A DNA stretch of 64,000 nucleotides from Amylibacter sp. IMCC11727 (GCF_029854195.1 NZ_CP122960.1:2734001-2798000); one strand, 5' to 3'; positions 52,698 to 61,965 are shown, counted from the stretch's first letter. The notes: generated from the sequence alone by a model not told the origin. A program made the numbers and translations.

Positions 52698-52910
52698 TTA
52701 CCCTCTCTTATAGCCAACACTTAGGTTGTAGTCGGTGTCACAAGTATCCCCTGAACAGCACTCAAAGATGTTGGACTTACAAACAGCACACTGCTCATGC
52801 CCATGTACGACTACAGTGTTCAGTGGTGACTGACATCTAGGGCAACGTTGTTTGTGGGCATTAGCTGGGTTTAGAAGGTTATCCGTTTCAATATCGGTTC
52901 CACACGTCAT
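52698..52910 (-). CDS. Small zinc-ribbon protein
   Basis: 70 residues with CPRCQ, CAVCK and a CCSGDTC cluster, spaced as a zinc ribbon followed by extra Cys. Overlaps the preceding thermonuclease-like gene by 23 bp. It is last in the three-gene minus-strand operon. The native terminator of the operon is probably at 48770-48800, now on the far side of IS66 copy 1. Confidence 0.5.
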   Translation of the reverse strand: MTCGTDIETDNLLNPANAHKQRCPRCQSPLNTVVVHGHEQCAVCKSNIFECCSGDTCDTDYNLSVGYKRG

Positions 52911-53418
52911 ACTTGGGCCAAACCTTACATGATGAGTTCTGCATCATGTATGATCCAAAGTCATTCCCACCAACAGAACAGTATCCCACAACCCTATCAT
53001 AGGTCTTGGCTCCAGTAAGTTCACATATAGCCTGTGCCCCTTGGAACTGCTTGGCCAGCTTGGTTGCGGCTTGGCCCTGCCTAGTATCATTCTCAGGGCA
53101 ATCTAGTGCTGACAGCCTGACAGCTATGCCATTCACTTCAATGGTATCTCCGTCTCTCACATGAGTTACCGTTCCACTAAGGATCGTCGATTGAGAAGAA
53201 GCCTTTGGGGCGGCTTTAGGGCCTCTATGGCAGTGGTAAGGCTTAGAGCCAGCATGACACCCCTGTTTGTTTAAGCCACCACTATGGGCAGTGGCTTGAT
53301 TGGCTAGGATGAGGAGCATTGTTGCGATGAAAGCTGTCTTCCAGACGTCATTACTCGTGAGCCACTTCACGCATGGACGTAGGATGAGTGAAATGAATGA
53401 GAGGGTCTGGTTAGCCAT
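52888..53418 (-). CDS. Thermonuclease-like protein with YHCH/SNase domains
   Basis: 176 residues. A hydrophobic segment (about 28-43) follows a 25-residue N-terminal stretch and acts as an export signal or anchor. Next is HSGGLNKQGCHAGSKPYHCHRG, a Cys/His-rich motif that often precedes SNase domains. The staphylococcal nuclease fold follows: VRDGDTIEVNG, VRLSALDCPEND and TYDRVVGYC contain the Asp, Arg and Glu residues of the active site. It is likely exported and degrades DNA or RNA. Its ATG shares a base with the helicase stop (TAATG), so the two are coupled. Confidence 0.8.
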   Translation of the reverse strand: MANQTLSFISLILRPCVKWLTSNDVWKTAFIATMLLILANQATAHSGGLNKQGCHAGSKPYHCHRGPKAAPKASSQSTILSGTVTHVRDGDTIEVNGIAVRLSALDCPENDTRQGQAATKLAKQFQGAQAICELTGAKTYDRVVGYCSVGGNDFGSYMMQNSSCKVWPKYDVWNRY

Positions 53419-55979
53419 TAGGTTTTGTCTTTCTGCATATCCCAGATGAAGCCTAAGTCATCTAGTCTCTGTATACGTTCGGGCGGCAGGTAACTCTTGC
53501 GCACTCTTTGACTGATCACCCATTGGCCCAGATGAAACCCATTCTGCTTAAACCTCTTCTTAACCTTACAATGCCCCTCGATTTCTTTGAACTGAACTAA
53601 GCTATCGAAACCCTTTTCCCATGCTGTCTCATACGGGTTAAAAACAAAGTCTATGTTGTTTAGCCTTTGCTGACGATCATGGGAAAGATGATCTTTGCCC
53701 AGCCTTTGGTTGCCGACCCATACCCCAAGCTTATAGCCTTCCATTTCAAAGGTTCTTGGTACTAGGCAATGACCATTAGTGGTTTTGAACTGGAGCAGCT
53801 TACTGAAACCATATTCCCAAGCCTCAGTGAGGGCATCCCAAACGAAACCTATATCATCTAGTCTTTCCTTGCGTTCAGGGGGCATGCTGTCTTGGTTGGC
53901 TCTTTGTGTGCCAACCCACTTTCCAAGCTGAAACCCATCCAGCTTAAAGTGTTGATGCACTCTGCAATGACCTTCGGTTTCTTTGAACTGCTCCAACAAT
54001 CCAAACCAGAACTCCCAAGAAGCAGTACTTGCCTCAACCAACACAGTCCTGAGTGCAGATGAGAACTCAGCATCAACAGACTTGGGCAGATCAAAGATGA
54101 TCTTATCACTGATGCTCTTTCGGTTCTGAGAGCCGTTCTTAGCCATGCTGGTGCGGTACTGATCCAATGTATCGGCTAGTACCTCGTCATGTGCTCTAAG
54201 TGCCTTCAGGACATCCCACACAGGCTTGAAGTTACTTGCCTCAATGGATGCCTCATGGTCATCCCCATCCTCAATGAAGACAGGCAATACAATCGTACCC
54301 TTCTTCTGAACCTTGGCTCCTCGAACCTTCCTGATCGCACGACCAACAGCCTGAATGATCTCAACCTGACTGCCACGAGGATCAATGAATGCCACACCAT
54401 CGAGGGATGGAACATCTACCCCCTCAGCCAAGCATCTAGCATTGGTCAGGAGGCCTCTGTCGTAGCCTTCAAGCACCTTCAGCCTGTCGATCTTCTCCTT
54501 GCGATCTCCAGCCTTCATAGCACCTGAGACGTAGTCCGACAGGAAGGTGCCTTCAGGTCTATTTTCTGGCTCAATCAGGTTGGCTACATCCACCAATTCA
54601 TCTGAGAACTGCCTGGCTCCAGCAACTCGACTGTGGAATGAGATCACCCTTTGAAGATCGTAGTCTTTGACTGCCTTCAACATGCCGATCTTAGCTGCGA
54701 GTGTTCTAGCATCTGTCTCATTGTCAGGGTCTGTCGAGACAATCTCGTAGTTCTCAATCCACTCCCAAACCATCGGCTCATCAACACCGACGATGACCAC
54801 TTGGTAGTCCGTCAGGAGTTCCTGTTCGATGGCCTGACCAAATGTCAGCTTGTGAATAACAGGACCGAAGACAGCTTCGTCGTCCATTCCGACCACGGCT
54901 AAGTCATTAGCCTTAGCAGCATCCTTTACCGTCTTACCGAAGTACCTTGGTGTAGCTGTCGTGAAGAGCCGTTTGTCTGCCCTGATCTTCTCACCATCAA
55001 GGATCGTAGCAAACCCTGCATCAGCCTTACCTGCGCATCTGTGGGCTTCGTCAGCTACTGCTAGATCAAACGCAGGCACTGCATCATCAAGCTGTGCCTG
55101 AGCTATCAGGTCAGAAGACTGGTAGGTGCAGAACACAACCTTCGGTTTTGGCTGCTTCAGGAACTTAGCAATCTCTTCAATCTCAGACGTAACAGGGAAG
55201 GGTGCATCAGCAGGGTCCATGTCTTCTGTCTTCTTGCCCACTGACTTATCAGAGCAGACATTGAGAATGTCGAAGTCGGTGTTTCCTGCCCAAGCCCACT
55301 CTCGCATGGTTTGAGACAACAGGCTCAAAGAGGGCAGCAGGACGAGTGTGGTATGTGCTTTCAGTGCTTCCTTGATCCATAAGGTGGTGAACGTCTTGCC
55401 TGTGCCACAGGCCATGATCATCTGGCCACGGTCAGAACTCTTCAAGCCAGAGGCGGCATCCTCAATGGCTTTGATCTGGTGGGTGTCTGGTTTTGGCTTT
55501 GCTTTAACCTTTGCCTGATAGAGATCGGCAAATGATGCAGGGTACTCAAGAGGGGCGTCACGGAAAGAGTTGAGGTTGAAGATTGTAACAGGCTTGTCTT
55601 GTCCTTTGAGTGTCTTCTCGGCCTTGGCTTCAATCTTGTTGGTGGTTTGCATCCACAGACGTTTGTCGACTTCTTTGCGACCAGTGTCAGCCAAGAAAGA
55701 GTTCATATCACCTTTGGTGGTGGTTCTATGCTCACCGTAACACTTAGCTTGGACAGCCCAGATCAGGCCCTCTTTGTCCCTAAAGACTAAGTCAGTTCCT
55801 AAGTCCTGTCGTTGCCACTTGTTTGGGTAGTCATCCCATAGCCAGACCTTATCGACAGTCTTGGACCACTCAGGATCGTTCTCTAAAAACCACTTACAAA
55901 AGACTTCAAAAGGTTTGCCCTTACCTTGCTCACCGTAGTCTTGCTCAAGAGAGGCAATGAACTCATCGAAAGTAGCCAA
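53418..55979 (-). CDS. Nuclease-helicase fusion with three helicase-associated (HA) domains
   Basis: 853 residues. The N-terminal Mrr-like nuclease domain has GTDLVFRDKEGLIWAVQAKC (residues near 56-78, D...QxK). The superfamily 2 motor shows MACGTGKTFTT (near 190), VADEAHRC (near 310), FTTATPRYFG and QAVGRAIRKVRG. The C-terminal 195 residues are three tandem HA repeats, each with GHC.V, GF.LG.WV..QR and ER..RLDDIGF.WD. Such proteins are found on phages, plasmids and islands, where they are suspected of restriction or replication roles. First in an operon with the SNase-like and zinc-ribbon genes. Confidence 0.87.
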   Translation of the reverse strand: MATFDEFIASLEQDYGEQGKGKPFEVFCKWFLENDPEWSKTVDKVWLWDDYPNKWQRQDLGTDLVFRDKEGLIWAVQAKCYGEHRTTTKGDMNSFLADTGRKEVDKRLWMQTTNKIEAKAEKTLKGQDKPVTIFNLNSFRDAPLEYPASFADLYQAKVKAKPKPDTHQIKAIEDAASGLKSSDRGQMIMACGTGKTFTTLWIKEALKAHTTLVLLPSLSLLSQTMREWAWAGNTDFDILNVCSDKSVGKKTEDMDPADAPFPVTSEIEEIAKFLKQPKPKVVFCTYQSSDLIAQAQLDDAVPAFDLAVADEAHRCAGKADAGFATILDGEKIRADKRLFTTATPRYFGKTVKDAAKANDLAVVGMDDEAVFGPVIHKLTFGQAIEQELLTDYQVVIVGVDEPMVWEWIENYEIVSTDPDNETDARTLAAKIGMLKAVKDYDLQRVISFHSRVAGARQFSDELVDVANLIEPENRPEGTFLSDYVSGAMKAGDRKEKIDRLKVLEGYDRGLLTNARCLAEGVDVPSLDGVAFIDPRGSQVEIIQAVGRAIRKVRGAKVQKKGTIVLPVFIEDGDDHEASIEASNFKPVWDVLKALRAHDEVLADTLDQYRTSMAKNGSQNRKSISDKIIFDLPKSVDAEFSSALRTVLVEASTASWEFWFGLLEQFKETEGHCRVHQHFKLDGFQLGKWVGTQRANQDSMPPERKERLDDIGFVWDALTEAWEYGFSKLLQFKTTNGHCLVPRTFEMEGYKLGVWVGNQRLGKDHLSHDRQQRLNNIDFVFNPYETAWEKGFDSLVQFKEIEGHCKVKKRFKQNGFHLGQWVISQRVRKSYLPPERIQRLDDLGFIWDMQKDKT

Positions 55980-56251
55980 GGTAATGATCCTCTTAGGTGA
56001 CTAAATGATGTTGGATGATTAACGTGATGTCATCAAGGGCAACGGTGTTCATAGAAAAGTTCTTTTTGCCACTAACGGTGCCACCGTATTTCCGTGTATT
56101 TGCTGACGAAGAGAACGACTTGTTGCTCCCAAACTAGTTTGTTCTACGAGGTTGACGAGTGGCCACATTTCCGGAATGACATTGAGAAGGAGTATTGTAA
56201 GCGTTCGGTAAACCTGCTTAGGGATGGTTCGCTTTAGGATGATTCGTCTGA

Positions 56252-56485
56252 TTATTGATCATCAAATTTATTTTGGATCCGCTCAATTCTAAACGCGGAA
56301 AACTCTGCAGGCAGGATGATTGCGCCCTCAATCGACAGGCTTGGAAGAATTAGGTGCGTTTCGATGATAGACAGTTTGGCTTGAGCCTCTTGCGCAGTGC
56401 TTTTAAATTCAATCAAATCAACCCATGATCCTGTCAGGCTGTGTAACCCCTCTAGAACAAACCGTTTTTTGTATGTGTTACTCAT
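56252..56485 (-). CDS. IS66 passenger, small protein of unknown function, copy 2
   Basis: Same 77-residue protein as at 52372-52605, in IS66 copy 2. Confidence 0.5.
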   Translation of the reverse strand: MSNTYKKRFVLEGLHSLTGSWVDLIEFKSTAQEAQAKLSIIETHLILPSLSIEGAIILPAEFSAFRIERIQNKFDDQ

Positions 56486-56601
56486 GGTTCAGCCTAATAG
56501 TAATGTGCGCTTGGGTGGTCGCCCAAATGGAACTCTTGTTAAATCCGTCCGATTGGTGTTGCCGCGGCAATTTAGACGAGATGCGGCAACACCGAGGGCA
56601 G

Positions 56602-56706
56602 TCAGGTTACAGCAATCGACAAAAGCGCAAAGACGCCATGCGCGATCAAAGCACCAAGAATGGCGCTTATTGCAAGGGCATACAGGATTTGTAGTTGGTC
56701 AGACAT
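56602..56706 (-). CDS. IS66 passenger, possible 34-residue membrane peptide, copy 2
   Basis: Same short hydrophobic frame as at 52151-52255; weak call. Confidence 0.3.
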   Translation of the reverse strand: MSDQLQILYALAISAILGALIAHGVFALLSIAVT

Positions 56707-56990
56707 TTTATCAAAATACTCATCAAACTTGTTACAAAGCCTGTCTGACAAGAAAATGAGACCAAAAACGGGCGCTTGGGTGTTTTTTTAGGGGTGATAA
56801 TGGGTAGCCGATTGTAAAAGGTTGGTGACCCATTCTCAAGATGGCATTTTTGGTGGTATGGTCAACTCGCTCGCTGTCGTCCAAAGCCACCCTAATCCAA
56901 GCGACATTACTCTCTTTCAATTTTAGATTGTTTGACAAAATTTGGCTTTTGAACGATGCCTAGTGCTTTCAAATATATGTTGGGGGCAAC

Positions 56991-57257
56991 ATGAAACGTA
57001 CTATCATTATATCAACACTAGCTTTGCTTATGACAACGCCAAGTTTTGCAACAACTATCATAGCAAGCTGCTATCGGGGTCCGTCACATGAAGTAATATG
57101 GGACCATGCAAATCCCGTTTTTATTGAAACACTTGTTTTGGCAGGCCTGGAAAGACAATCGGCCGAAGTCATTGCTACGCATCTGTGCCGTGACCCCAAA
57201 CTGGTCGGAAATCCTGATGGAATGCGGCGGGTGTTGAGTGGGCTAATGAACAGTTAA
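56991..57257 (+). CDS. IS66 passenger, small exported protein, copy 2
   Basis: Same 88-residue signal-peptide protein as at 51600-51866. Confidence 0.6.
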   Translation: MKRTIIISTLALLMTTPSFATTIIASCYRGPSHEVIWDHANPVFIETLVLAGLERQSAEVIATHLCRDPKLVGNPDGMRRVLSGLMNS

Positions 57258-57348
57258 AGGTGCTTCCAGCACAATACTGTGGCATTTACACTTGAAAAGT
57301 ACGTTCTGGTTCCTAAATGTGCATTAGTTCATATTAGCGAGTACTCAA

Positions 57349-57606
57349 ATGTCATATCCAGTTTTAATGTTGTCTCAAAGTGCGTTGATCAATCATGGAC
57401 TTGGGCCATCAGATGCAAAAGCATGTAACAACATGGTACGATTTGAAAGCCGAAGGAAAAAGACGCCGGTGATCAAGAATATTGGGTTGCGCTTTACGTT
57501 GGTCGAACAACGTTTAGCAAGCATGTACCTGATTCCTTCCACTGATATTTGGCCAAACCAAAATGAGCGTGTAAAACGTAAGCACTTGGAGAACCTGTTC
57601 CAGTAG
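57349..57606 (+). CDS. IS66 passenger, small protein of unknown function, copy 2
   Basis: Same 85-residue protein as at 51251-51508; convergent with tnpC. Confidence 0.45.
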   Translation: MSYPVLMLSQSALINHGLGPSDAKACNNMVRFESRRKKTPVIKNIGLRFTLVEQRLASMYLIPSTDIWPNQNERVKRKHLENLFQ

Positions 57607-57620
57607 GCGAACCCCTAGCT

Positions 57621-59123
57621 TCACCCCTTGTAGTTCCAAGGTAGCAGCTCATCAATTCTGTTGATCTTGTGGTTGGCGATGCGGGTTAGGACGTCTGTGA
57701 GCCACTCTTGGGGATCAACGTTGTTGAGCTTGGCGGTTTCCATGAGGGTATAGATGATGGCAGCTGACTGGCCCCCGCGTTCAGATCCCATGAACATGTA
57801 GTTTTTGCGGCCTATGGCAATGCCACGCATGGATCGTTCTGCTGTATTGTTGTCCAGCTCCAGAAAGCCATGATCCAAATAGTCACGCAGCCTCTTCATG
57901 CGGGTCAGTGCGTATCTGATTGCATTGGCCAATGGCGTTTTGCCCGATAGTTTGGGTAACTCGCCTTGCAGCCAGCTTTCCAGATCATCAAGAATAGGTT
58001 TTGCTTTTTGTTGTCGCAGTGCGACGCGCTGGCCTGGCGGTGAGCCGCGTGCTTCCTTCTCTACGGCATAGAGCTGGGCGATGCGCTGTATGGCCTCTTC
58101 AGCCACATGCGAGCCTTGGGACTTGAACACGTCTACAAACTTGCGTCTGATATGGGCCATGCAGGCCACTTCCTTGATCTGGCCAGAACGGTAAAGCTCT
58201 TCAAATCCTGCGTAGCCATCGGCATGCATCCAGCCTTGGTAACCTTTGAGATGTTCGCTTGGTCGGATACCTCTGCGGTCTAGCGTGAACTCATACCAAG
58301 CAGCTGGTGGGGTATCACTGGCCCAAGGGCGTTCGTCCCTGTCATAGGCCCAGAGGCGGGCTGTCTTTGTCTTGCCAATGCCTGGCGCCAGCATCTTCAC
58401 GGGCGTATCATCGGCAAAGATGGCTTGGCCTGACAGAACGTGACGTTTGATGGCCATCGCCAGTGGTTCCAGCAACGCTGCGGATTTACCCACCCATCCC
58501 GCCAGTGTCGAACGATCAATGTCCAAGCCCTCACGGGCAAAGATTTGTGCCTGACGGTAGAGCGGCAAGTGATCCATGTATTTGCTGATCAACACATGGG
58601 CTAAGAACCCTGGGCCGGGAATGCCCTTCTCAATCGGGCGTGACGGCAGTGGTGCTTGGCTGATTGCCTCGCAACACTTACAGGCCACGCGGGGGCGGAT
58701 GATCTGGTTCACGACAAAGCGTCCCGGGACGTATTCCAGCTCTTCTGTTGTATCGCGGGCCAACTCGCGCAGTGCACCTCCACACTCGGCGCAGTCATCA
58801 CCGACAGAAAGAACCCGTTCCACGCGTGGCAGATGATCAGGCAGTGGTTTACGCTTGGGTTTGATCTTTGCATGCGCAGCAGGTTGCTCAGGCGGCGCAT
58901 TGGGCGCGATCACAGCTTGAGCAACTTCTTCATCCTCAAGTCGCAATTGTAGCTGATCGATGCCCTCGGCCTTCGATCCAAAGCGGTGACTGTTCTGCCC
59001 TGCAACCTGATGGCGCAGCTTCTCAATAAGCAAGTCACGGTTCTTCAACTCGGCTAATAATCCAACGGTGAACTCGCGCAACTCTGTGGGTTCGGAGGGG
59101 ATTATATCGGGTGCATCGGGCAT
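57621..59123 (-). CDS. tnpC: IS66 transposase TnpC, copy 2
   Basis: Identical 500-residue DDE transposase to 49734-51236; intact. Confidence 0.93.
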   Translation of the reverse strand: MPDAPDIIPSEPTELREFTVGLLAELKNRDLLIEKLRHQVAGQNSHRFGSKAEGIDQLQLRLEDEEVAQAVIAPNAPPEQPAAHAKIKPKRKPLPDHLPRVERVLSVGDDCAECGGALRELARDTTEELEYVPGRFVVNQIIRPRVACKCCEAISQAPLPSRPIEKGIPGPGFLAHVLISKYMDHLPLYRQAQIFAREGLDIDRSTLAGWVGKSAALLEPLAMAIKRHVLSGQAIFADDTPVKMLAPGIGKTKTARLWAYDRDERPWASDTPPAAWYEFTLDRRGIRPSEHLKGYQGWMHADGYAGFEELYRSGQIKEVACMAHIRRKFVDVFKSQGSHVAEEAIQRIAQLYAVEKEARGSPPGQRVALRQQKAKPILDDLESWLQGELPKLSGKTPLANAIRYALTRMKRLRDYLDHGFLELDNNTAERSMRGIAIGRKNYMFMGSERGGQSAAIIYTLMETAKLNNVDPQEWLTDVLTRIANHKINRIDELLPWNYKG

Positions 59124-59190
59124 GCGTTCCTATACTTGATGTGGTCAGCGTCGTGAATCCCTGAACGTACAAAAACCAACAAATATGCAC

Positions 59191-59538
59191 CTATCCAACT
59201 TGCAATGGCCGCCACGTCTTCTGGGGCATGCGCCAGTCGATGCCTTCCAACAGCATTGATAATTGTGCGGGCGTTACACTGATCTTGCCGTCTTTTGCAG
59301 CAGGCCAAACAAAGCGGCCTTTCTCCAGCCGCTTGCTGAATAGACATGCGCCCTGTTGATCCCACCAAATGATCTTCAAAAGGTCACCCCGACGGCCACG
59401 GAACACAAACAGATGGCCCGAGTACGGGTCTTGTTCTAGGACGCTTGCCGCTTGCGATGCCAGTGTATAGAAGCCGCGCCGCATGTCCGTTACGCCAGCC
59501 GCAAGCCAAACCCGTGTATTACTAGGAACGGGGATCAA
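59191..59538 (-). CDS. tnpB: IS66 accessory protein TnpB, copy 2
   Basis: Identical to 49319-49666, with the same TTG start in the tnpA stop. Confidence 0.9.
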   Translation of the reverse strand: MIPVPSNTRVWLAAGVTDMRRGFYTLASQAASVLEQDPYSGHLFVFRGRRGDLLKIIWWDQQGACLFSKRLEKGRFVWPAAKDGKISVTPAQLSMLLEGIDWRMPQKTWRPLQVG

Positions 59539-59912
59539 ACGGCCAATCCTTCGACCAAACCCACAACCGCGCTCAGCGCTGTTGGCCCCTCAATCAAAAC
59601 CCGTCGTCCATCCGACAACGTTAGATCAACGCGCGTCGCACAAAGAGCTGAAGCCGAAGGGGTAGTGACCATCCTATCTATCGGCTGAGCGCTCAGTTCA
59701 ACTTCGACAGGCAGAAAAGCGTCTTCGGGGGGAGAGGTTATGTCCTCCGTGGGCGTTGCAAAGCGGGGATCCTTCATCCAGTTGTGAATCAAGTTTGCGT
59801 TCACTGCATAACGTCGTGCAACTTGCGCGACAGAAAAGCCCTCCGTTGCCGCTTGGCGGCAAATCTCTCGCTTCTCGTCATCCGACCAAAAGCGCTTCTT
59901 TCCTCGGCTCAT
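59535..59912 (-). CDS. tnpA: IS66 accessory protein TnpA, copy 2
   Basis: Identical to 48945-49322. Confidence 0.9.
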   Translation of the reverse strand: MSRGKKRFWSDDEKREICRQAATEGFSVAQVARRYAVNANLIHNWMKDPRFATPTEDITSPPEDAFLPVEVELSAQPIDRMVTTPSASALCATRVDLTLSDGRRVLIEGPTALSAVVGLVEGLAV

Positions 59913-60013
59913 AAAATGCCCCTAAGTGTCCATTCTCAATAGTGGACACTTAACTCATTCCCTCACTCTCCGTCAGAGCGGGTTCGCCAAACGCTTACGG
60001 AGTATTTTGATTT

Positions 60014-60451
60014 ATGAAAAAATTAGCTTTGGTCGTTGCCCTATTTGGGTTGCTTGTAAGTTGTGGTGCGGCCGAGCTGTACACTGAAGATAGAGCAGTG
60101 GATAAAACCATAATGGTACCGACAGGGTTGAGACCAGTTCCTAAGGCAATAAAAGAAGTTTTCAAAGAAGCAGGGTGGAAAACCGTCGTTGCGGGGAAAT
60201 CTTTAGTGACGGCAGGAACTTCAAATGGTTCCTATATTAACCTCTCTACGAAAACTAAATACCCTGCTAGATACTCAGTGTTGGCAGACTCTCGGCCTTA
60301 CGATTACTGCATCGATTTCACCCAAAAGATCATCTACGATATTTCTATATTGGATAATGTAACTGGTGAGGAAGTAGCTGCATTTTCCGGTTGGGGCTGC
60401 GGTGAGAGGATAAAGAAAAAAATACGTGCAACACTTGAGCCGTTTCTCTAG
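60014..60451 (+). CDS. Lipoprotein of unknown function
   Basis: 145 residues with a type II signal peptide: MKKLALVVALFGLLVSCGAA, lipobox LVSC, acylated Cys near residue 17. The mature part has a repeat-free beta-looking body with two further Cys. GGAG ten bases before the ATG comes from the IS66 target duplication. Upstream promoter sequence has been displaced by IS66 copy 2, so expression may be altered. A+T-rich. Confidence 0.65.
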   Translation: MKKLALVVALFGLLVSCGAAELYTEDRAVDKTIMVPTGLRPVPKAIKEVFKEAGWKTVVAGKSLVTAGTSNGSYINLSTKTKYPARYSVLADSRPYDYCIDFTQKIIYDISILDNVTGEEVAAFSGWGCGERIKKKIRATLEPFL

Positions 60452-60525
60452 CTGAATGCACAACCACGGGGCTCTGTCGATAATTGAAGTTGGTTTTAAA
60501 CGGCTTAGAGAAATGAAAGAAACAC

Positions 60526-60795
60526 ATGAATAAACCATTGGTAAGTTTTGCAGCTTTAACAATAGTTGTAGGCTGTGCATCGGAGCCTCCAAGAATAGAG
60601 CATGCATCCGAGCATACAATTCAGATTGGTGTTAACACTCTCTCGCCCGTTAACAGACCATCTTTTCAAATGATTGAGATGGCTGCTGCCCATTGCGGAA
60701 AATATGGTAAAAACGCCTCGTTTAGAGGTGGTGGAAATACAATTGAAAGCCTCTCAACTGCAGAGTCTTATCTATGGCAATGCGTAGGGTATTAG
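60526..60795 (+). CDS. Small lipoprotein of unknown function
   Basis: 89 residues, signal peptide MNKPLVSFAALTIVVGCASE with lipobox VVGC. The segment MAAAHCGKYGKNASFRGGG is like that of many small outer-membrane lipoproteins of unknown role. Co-directional with the lipoprotein at 60014, 75 bp after it. Confidence 0.6.
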   Translation: MNKPLVSFAALTIVVGCASEPPRIEHASEHTIQIGVNTLSPVNRPSFQMIEMAAAHCGKYGKNASFRGGGNTIESLSTAESYLWQCVGY

Positions 60796-60884
60796 GAATA
60801 ATACGAGGTCCCATATTTCATTTTCCAGTACGTCCATTGTGATGGTAGGAGATTTTTAGTTGGCAACTAAGGTCATAGGATATG

Positions 60885-60950
60885 TGCTGACAGTTGGTCA
60901 TAGGTGTTGGGCTAGGTGTTATAGGGAAGGCTTTAGGGTCTTGCTCAGCA
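60885..60950. repeat. Degenerate copy of the hairpin element
   Basis: Between converging lipoprotein genes, TGCTGACAG (60885-60893), GGCTAGGT, TTTAGGG and TCAGCA (60945-60950) recur in the same order as in the leaders at 48658-48727 and 61401-61476. The arms match over only about six bases. The rest of 60796-60975 shows nothing else. Confidence 0.4.
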
Positions 60951-60975
60951 GCCCCACAAATTTGAATGGCCACAA

Positions 60976-61329
60976 TCACGACGTGCACTGAATCACATAA
61001 GAACGTGTGCGGCGCATAAACCCTGCTGCCAAAGCTTGGGACATATTTGGATCATCGACGAAACGATATTCGTTGGGACATTCTTTAGCAGCAAACCGAA
61101 CGGCAAACTGATAAATACGTTGTTTGATTGATCCTTCCGTTTCACCTATGCCCGGTGCTGCCGTCACCGTAAGAAATCGTTTGCTGGGGGTCAGTTCCTC
61201 CACAGAGAACTGGATATTACCAGTACCCCCAATAGAGCTGTCCTGTGATAATTGTTGAGGTGAAGGGGTGTAGTCACACCCAGCCAACAAACTGATACCT
61301 ACAATTCCTGCAACCAAAACCTTACGCAT
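60976..61329 (-). CDS. Lipoprotein of unknown function
   Basis: 117 residues from the ATG at 61329 (MRKVLVAGIVGISLLAGCDY, lipobox LAGC); an upstream ATG at 61389 would put the signal peptide too deep. The body is unrelated to known families and holds one further Cys pair. Its signal peptide and leader match those of the tandem-array lipoprotein, but the mature part differs, so genes of this set share an upstream module with different products. Confidence 0.65.
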   Translation of the reverse strand: MRKVLVAGIVGISLLAGCDYTPSPQQLSQDSSIGGTGNIQFSVEELTPSKRFLTVTAAPGIGETEGSIKQRIYQFAVRFAAKECPNEYRFVDDPNMSQALAAGFMRRTRSYVIQCTS

Positions 61330-61500
61330 CTGTATCTCTCCACAAGTTTCACAACCAGGTTGGCATGACCATATATGGTTAGCAACCAACGTCTAGGAAT
61401 GCCTGCTGACAGGACGATGGTGGTCTTCTGGCTAGGTAGTGTAGAGGCAGGCCCTAGAAGTGGCTGTCAGCAAGGCTGAGGGGATGTCATGCAGTTTTCA
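61330..61500 (-). promoter_or_regulatory. Lipoprotein leader with inverted repeat, copy B
   Basis: Contains GGAGAG ribosome site, ACCATATATGGT palindrome, GGTTAGCAACC, and the inverted repeat GCCTGCTGACAG (61401-61412) / CTGTCAGCAAGGC (61464-61476), 12 pairs with one bulged A. An inner CTAGG/CCTAG pairing is possible. Nearly identical to the array leaders. Confidence 0.55.
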
Positions 61501-61533
61501 CAGCTGCTATTCTCAACTCATTAAAGACGAAGC

Positions 61534-61761
61534 CTAAAATGCTTTCTTTGATGTTCCTGCTCGAAGCACGCAATCTGCTTCTCGAGCCTTCAATTCTTTA
61601 AAGATTGCAGCTCTTTCGTTGCCTGTTGTAATCCAAGTATTTGGATCCAAGAACGTGCAGAGATAACCTGTGGGCATGTCCTTGACAGTCTGGTCGTTGA
61701 TTGATTCACAAGCAGTTAACAGCCCAAGACCAAGAACACTTACAACCAAAGCCTTACGCAT
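61534..61761 (-). CDS. Array lipoprotein, unit 1
   Basis: 75 residues, MRKALVVSVLGLGLLTACES with lipobox LTAC (acylated Cys near 18). The short mature part has a KELKAREADC segment; paired Cys near YLC and ADC may form a disulfide. GGAGAGGTAAAT precedes the ATG; an upstream ATG at 61821 would bury the signal peptide. The function is unknown. Identical to the four other units. Confidence 0.7.
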   Translation of the reverse strand: MRKALVVSVLGLGLLTACESINDQTVKDMPTGYLCTFLDPNTWITTGNERAAIFKELKAREADCVLRAGTSKKAF

Positions 61762-61965
61762 ATTTACCTCTCCACAAGTTTCACGATTATATTCGCATGA
61801 CCATATATGGTTAGCAACCAACGTCTAGGAATGCCTGCTGACAGGACGATGGTGGTCTTCTGGCTAGGTAGTGTAGAGGCAGGCCCTAGAAGTGGCTGTC
61901 AGCAAGGCTGAGGGGATGTCATGCAGTTTTCACAGCTGCTATTCTCAACTCATTAAAGACGAAGC

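Larger units (their letters stand above)
56197..59998 (-). mobile_element. IS66-family insertion sequence, copy 2 (3,802 bp, with passenger genes)
   Basis: Reverse complement of copy 1 over the full length as far as I could compare, with its own 8-bp target duplication GGAGTATT (56189-56196 and 59999-60006). Independent duplications show two separate transpositions. It lies between the helicase operon start and the lipoprotein gene at 60014; the duplicated GGAG keeps the ribosome site of that gene. The 217 bp from 55980 to 56196 hold the presumed helicase promoter and no gene. Confidence 0.95.

Noticed and set aside
48859..59998. The inverted IS66 pair as an assembly or amplification chimera
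   Set aside because: Each copy has its own, different 8-bp target duplication (CCTGAGTT and GGAGTATT), which a chimera would not create. The same argument does not clear the 2,265-bp repeat of element 1.
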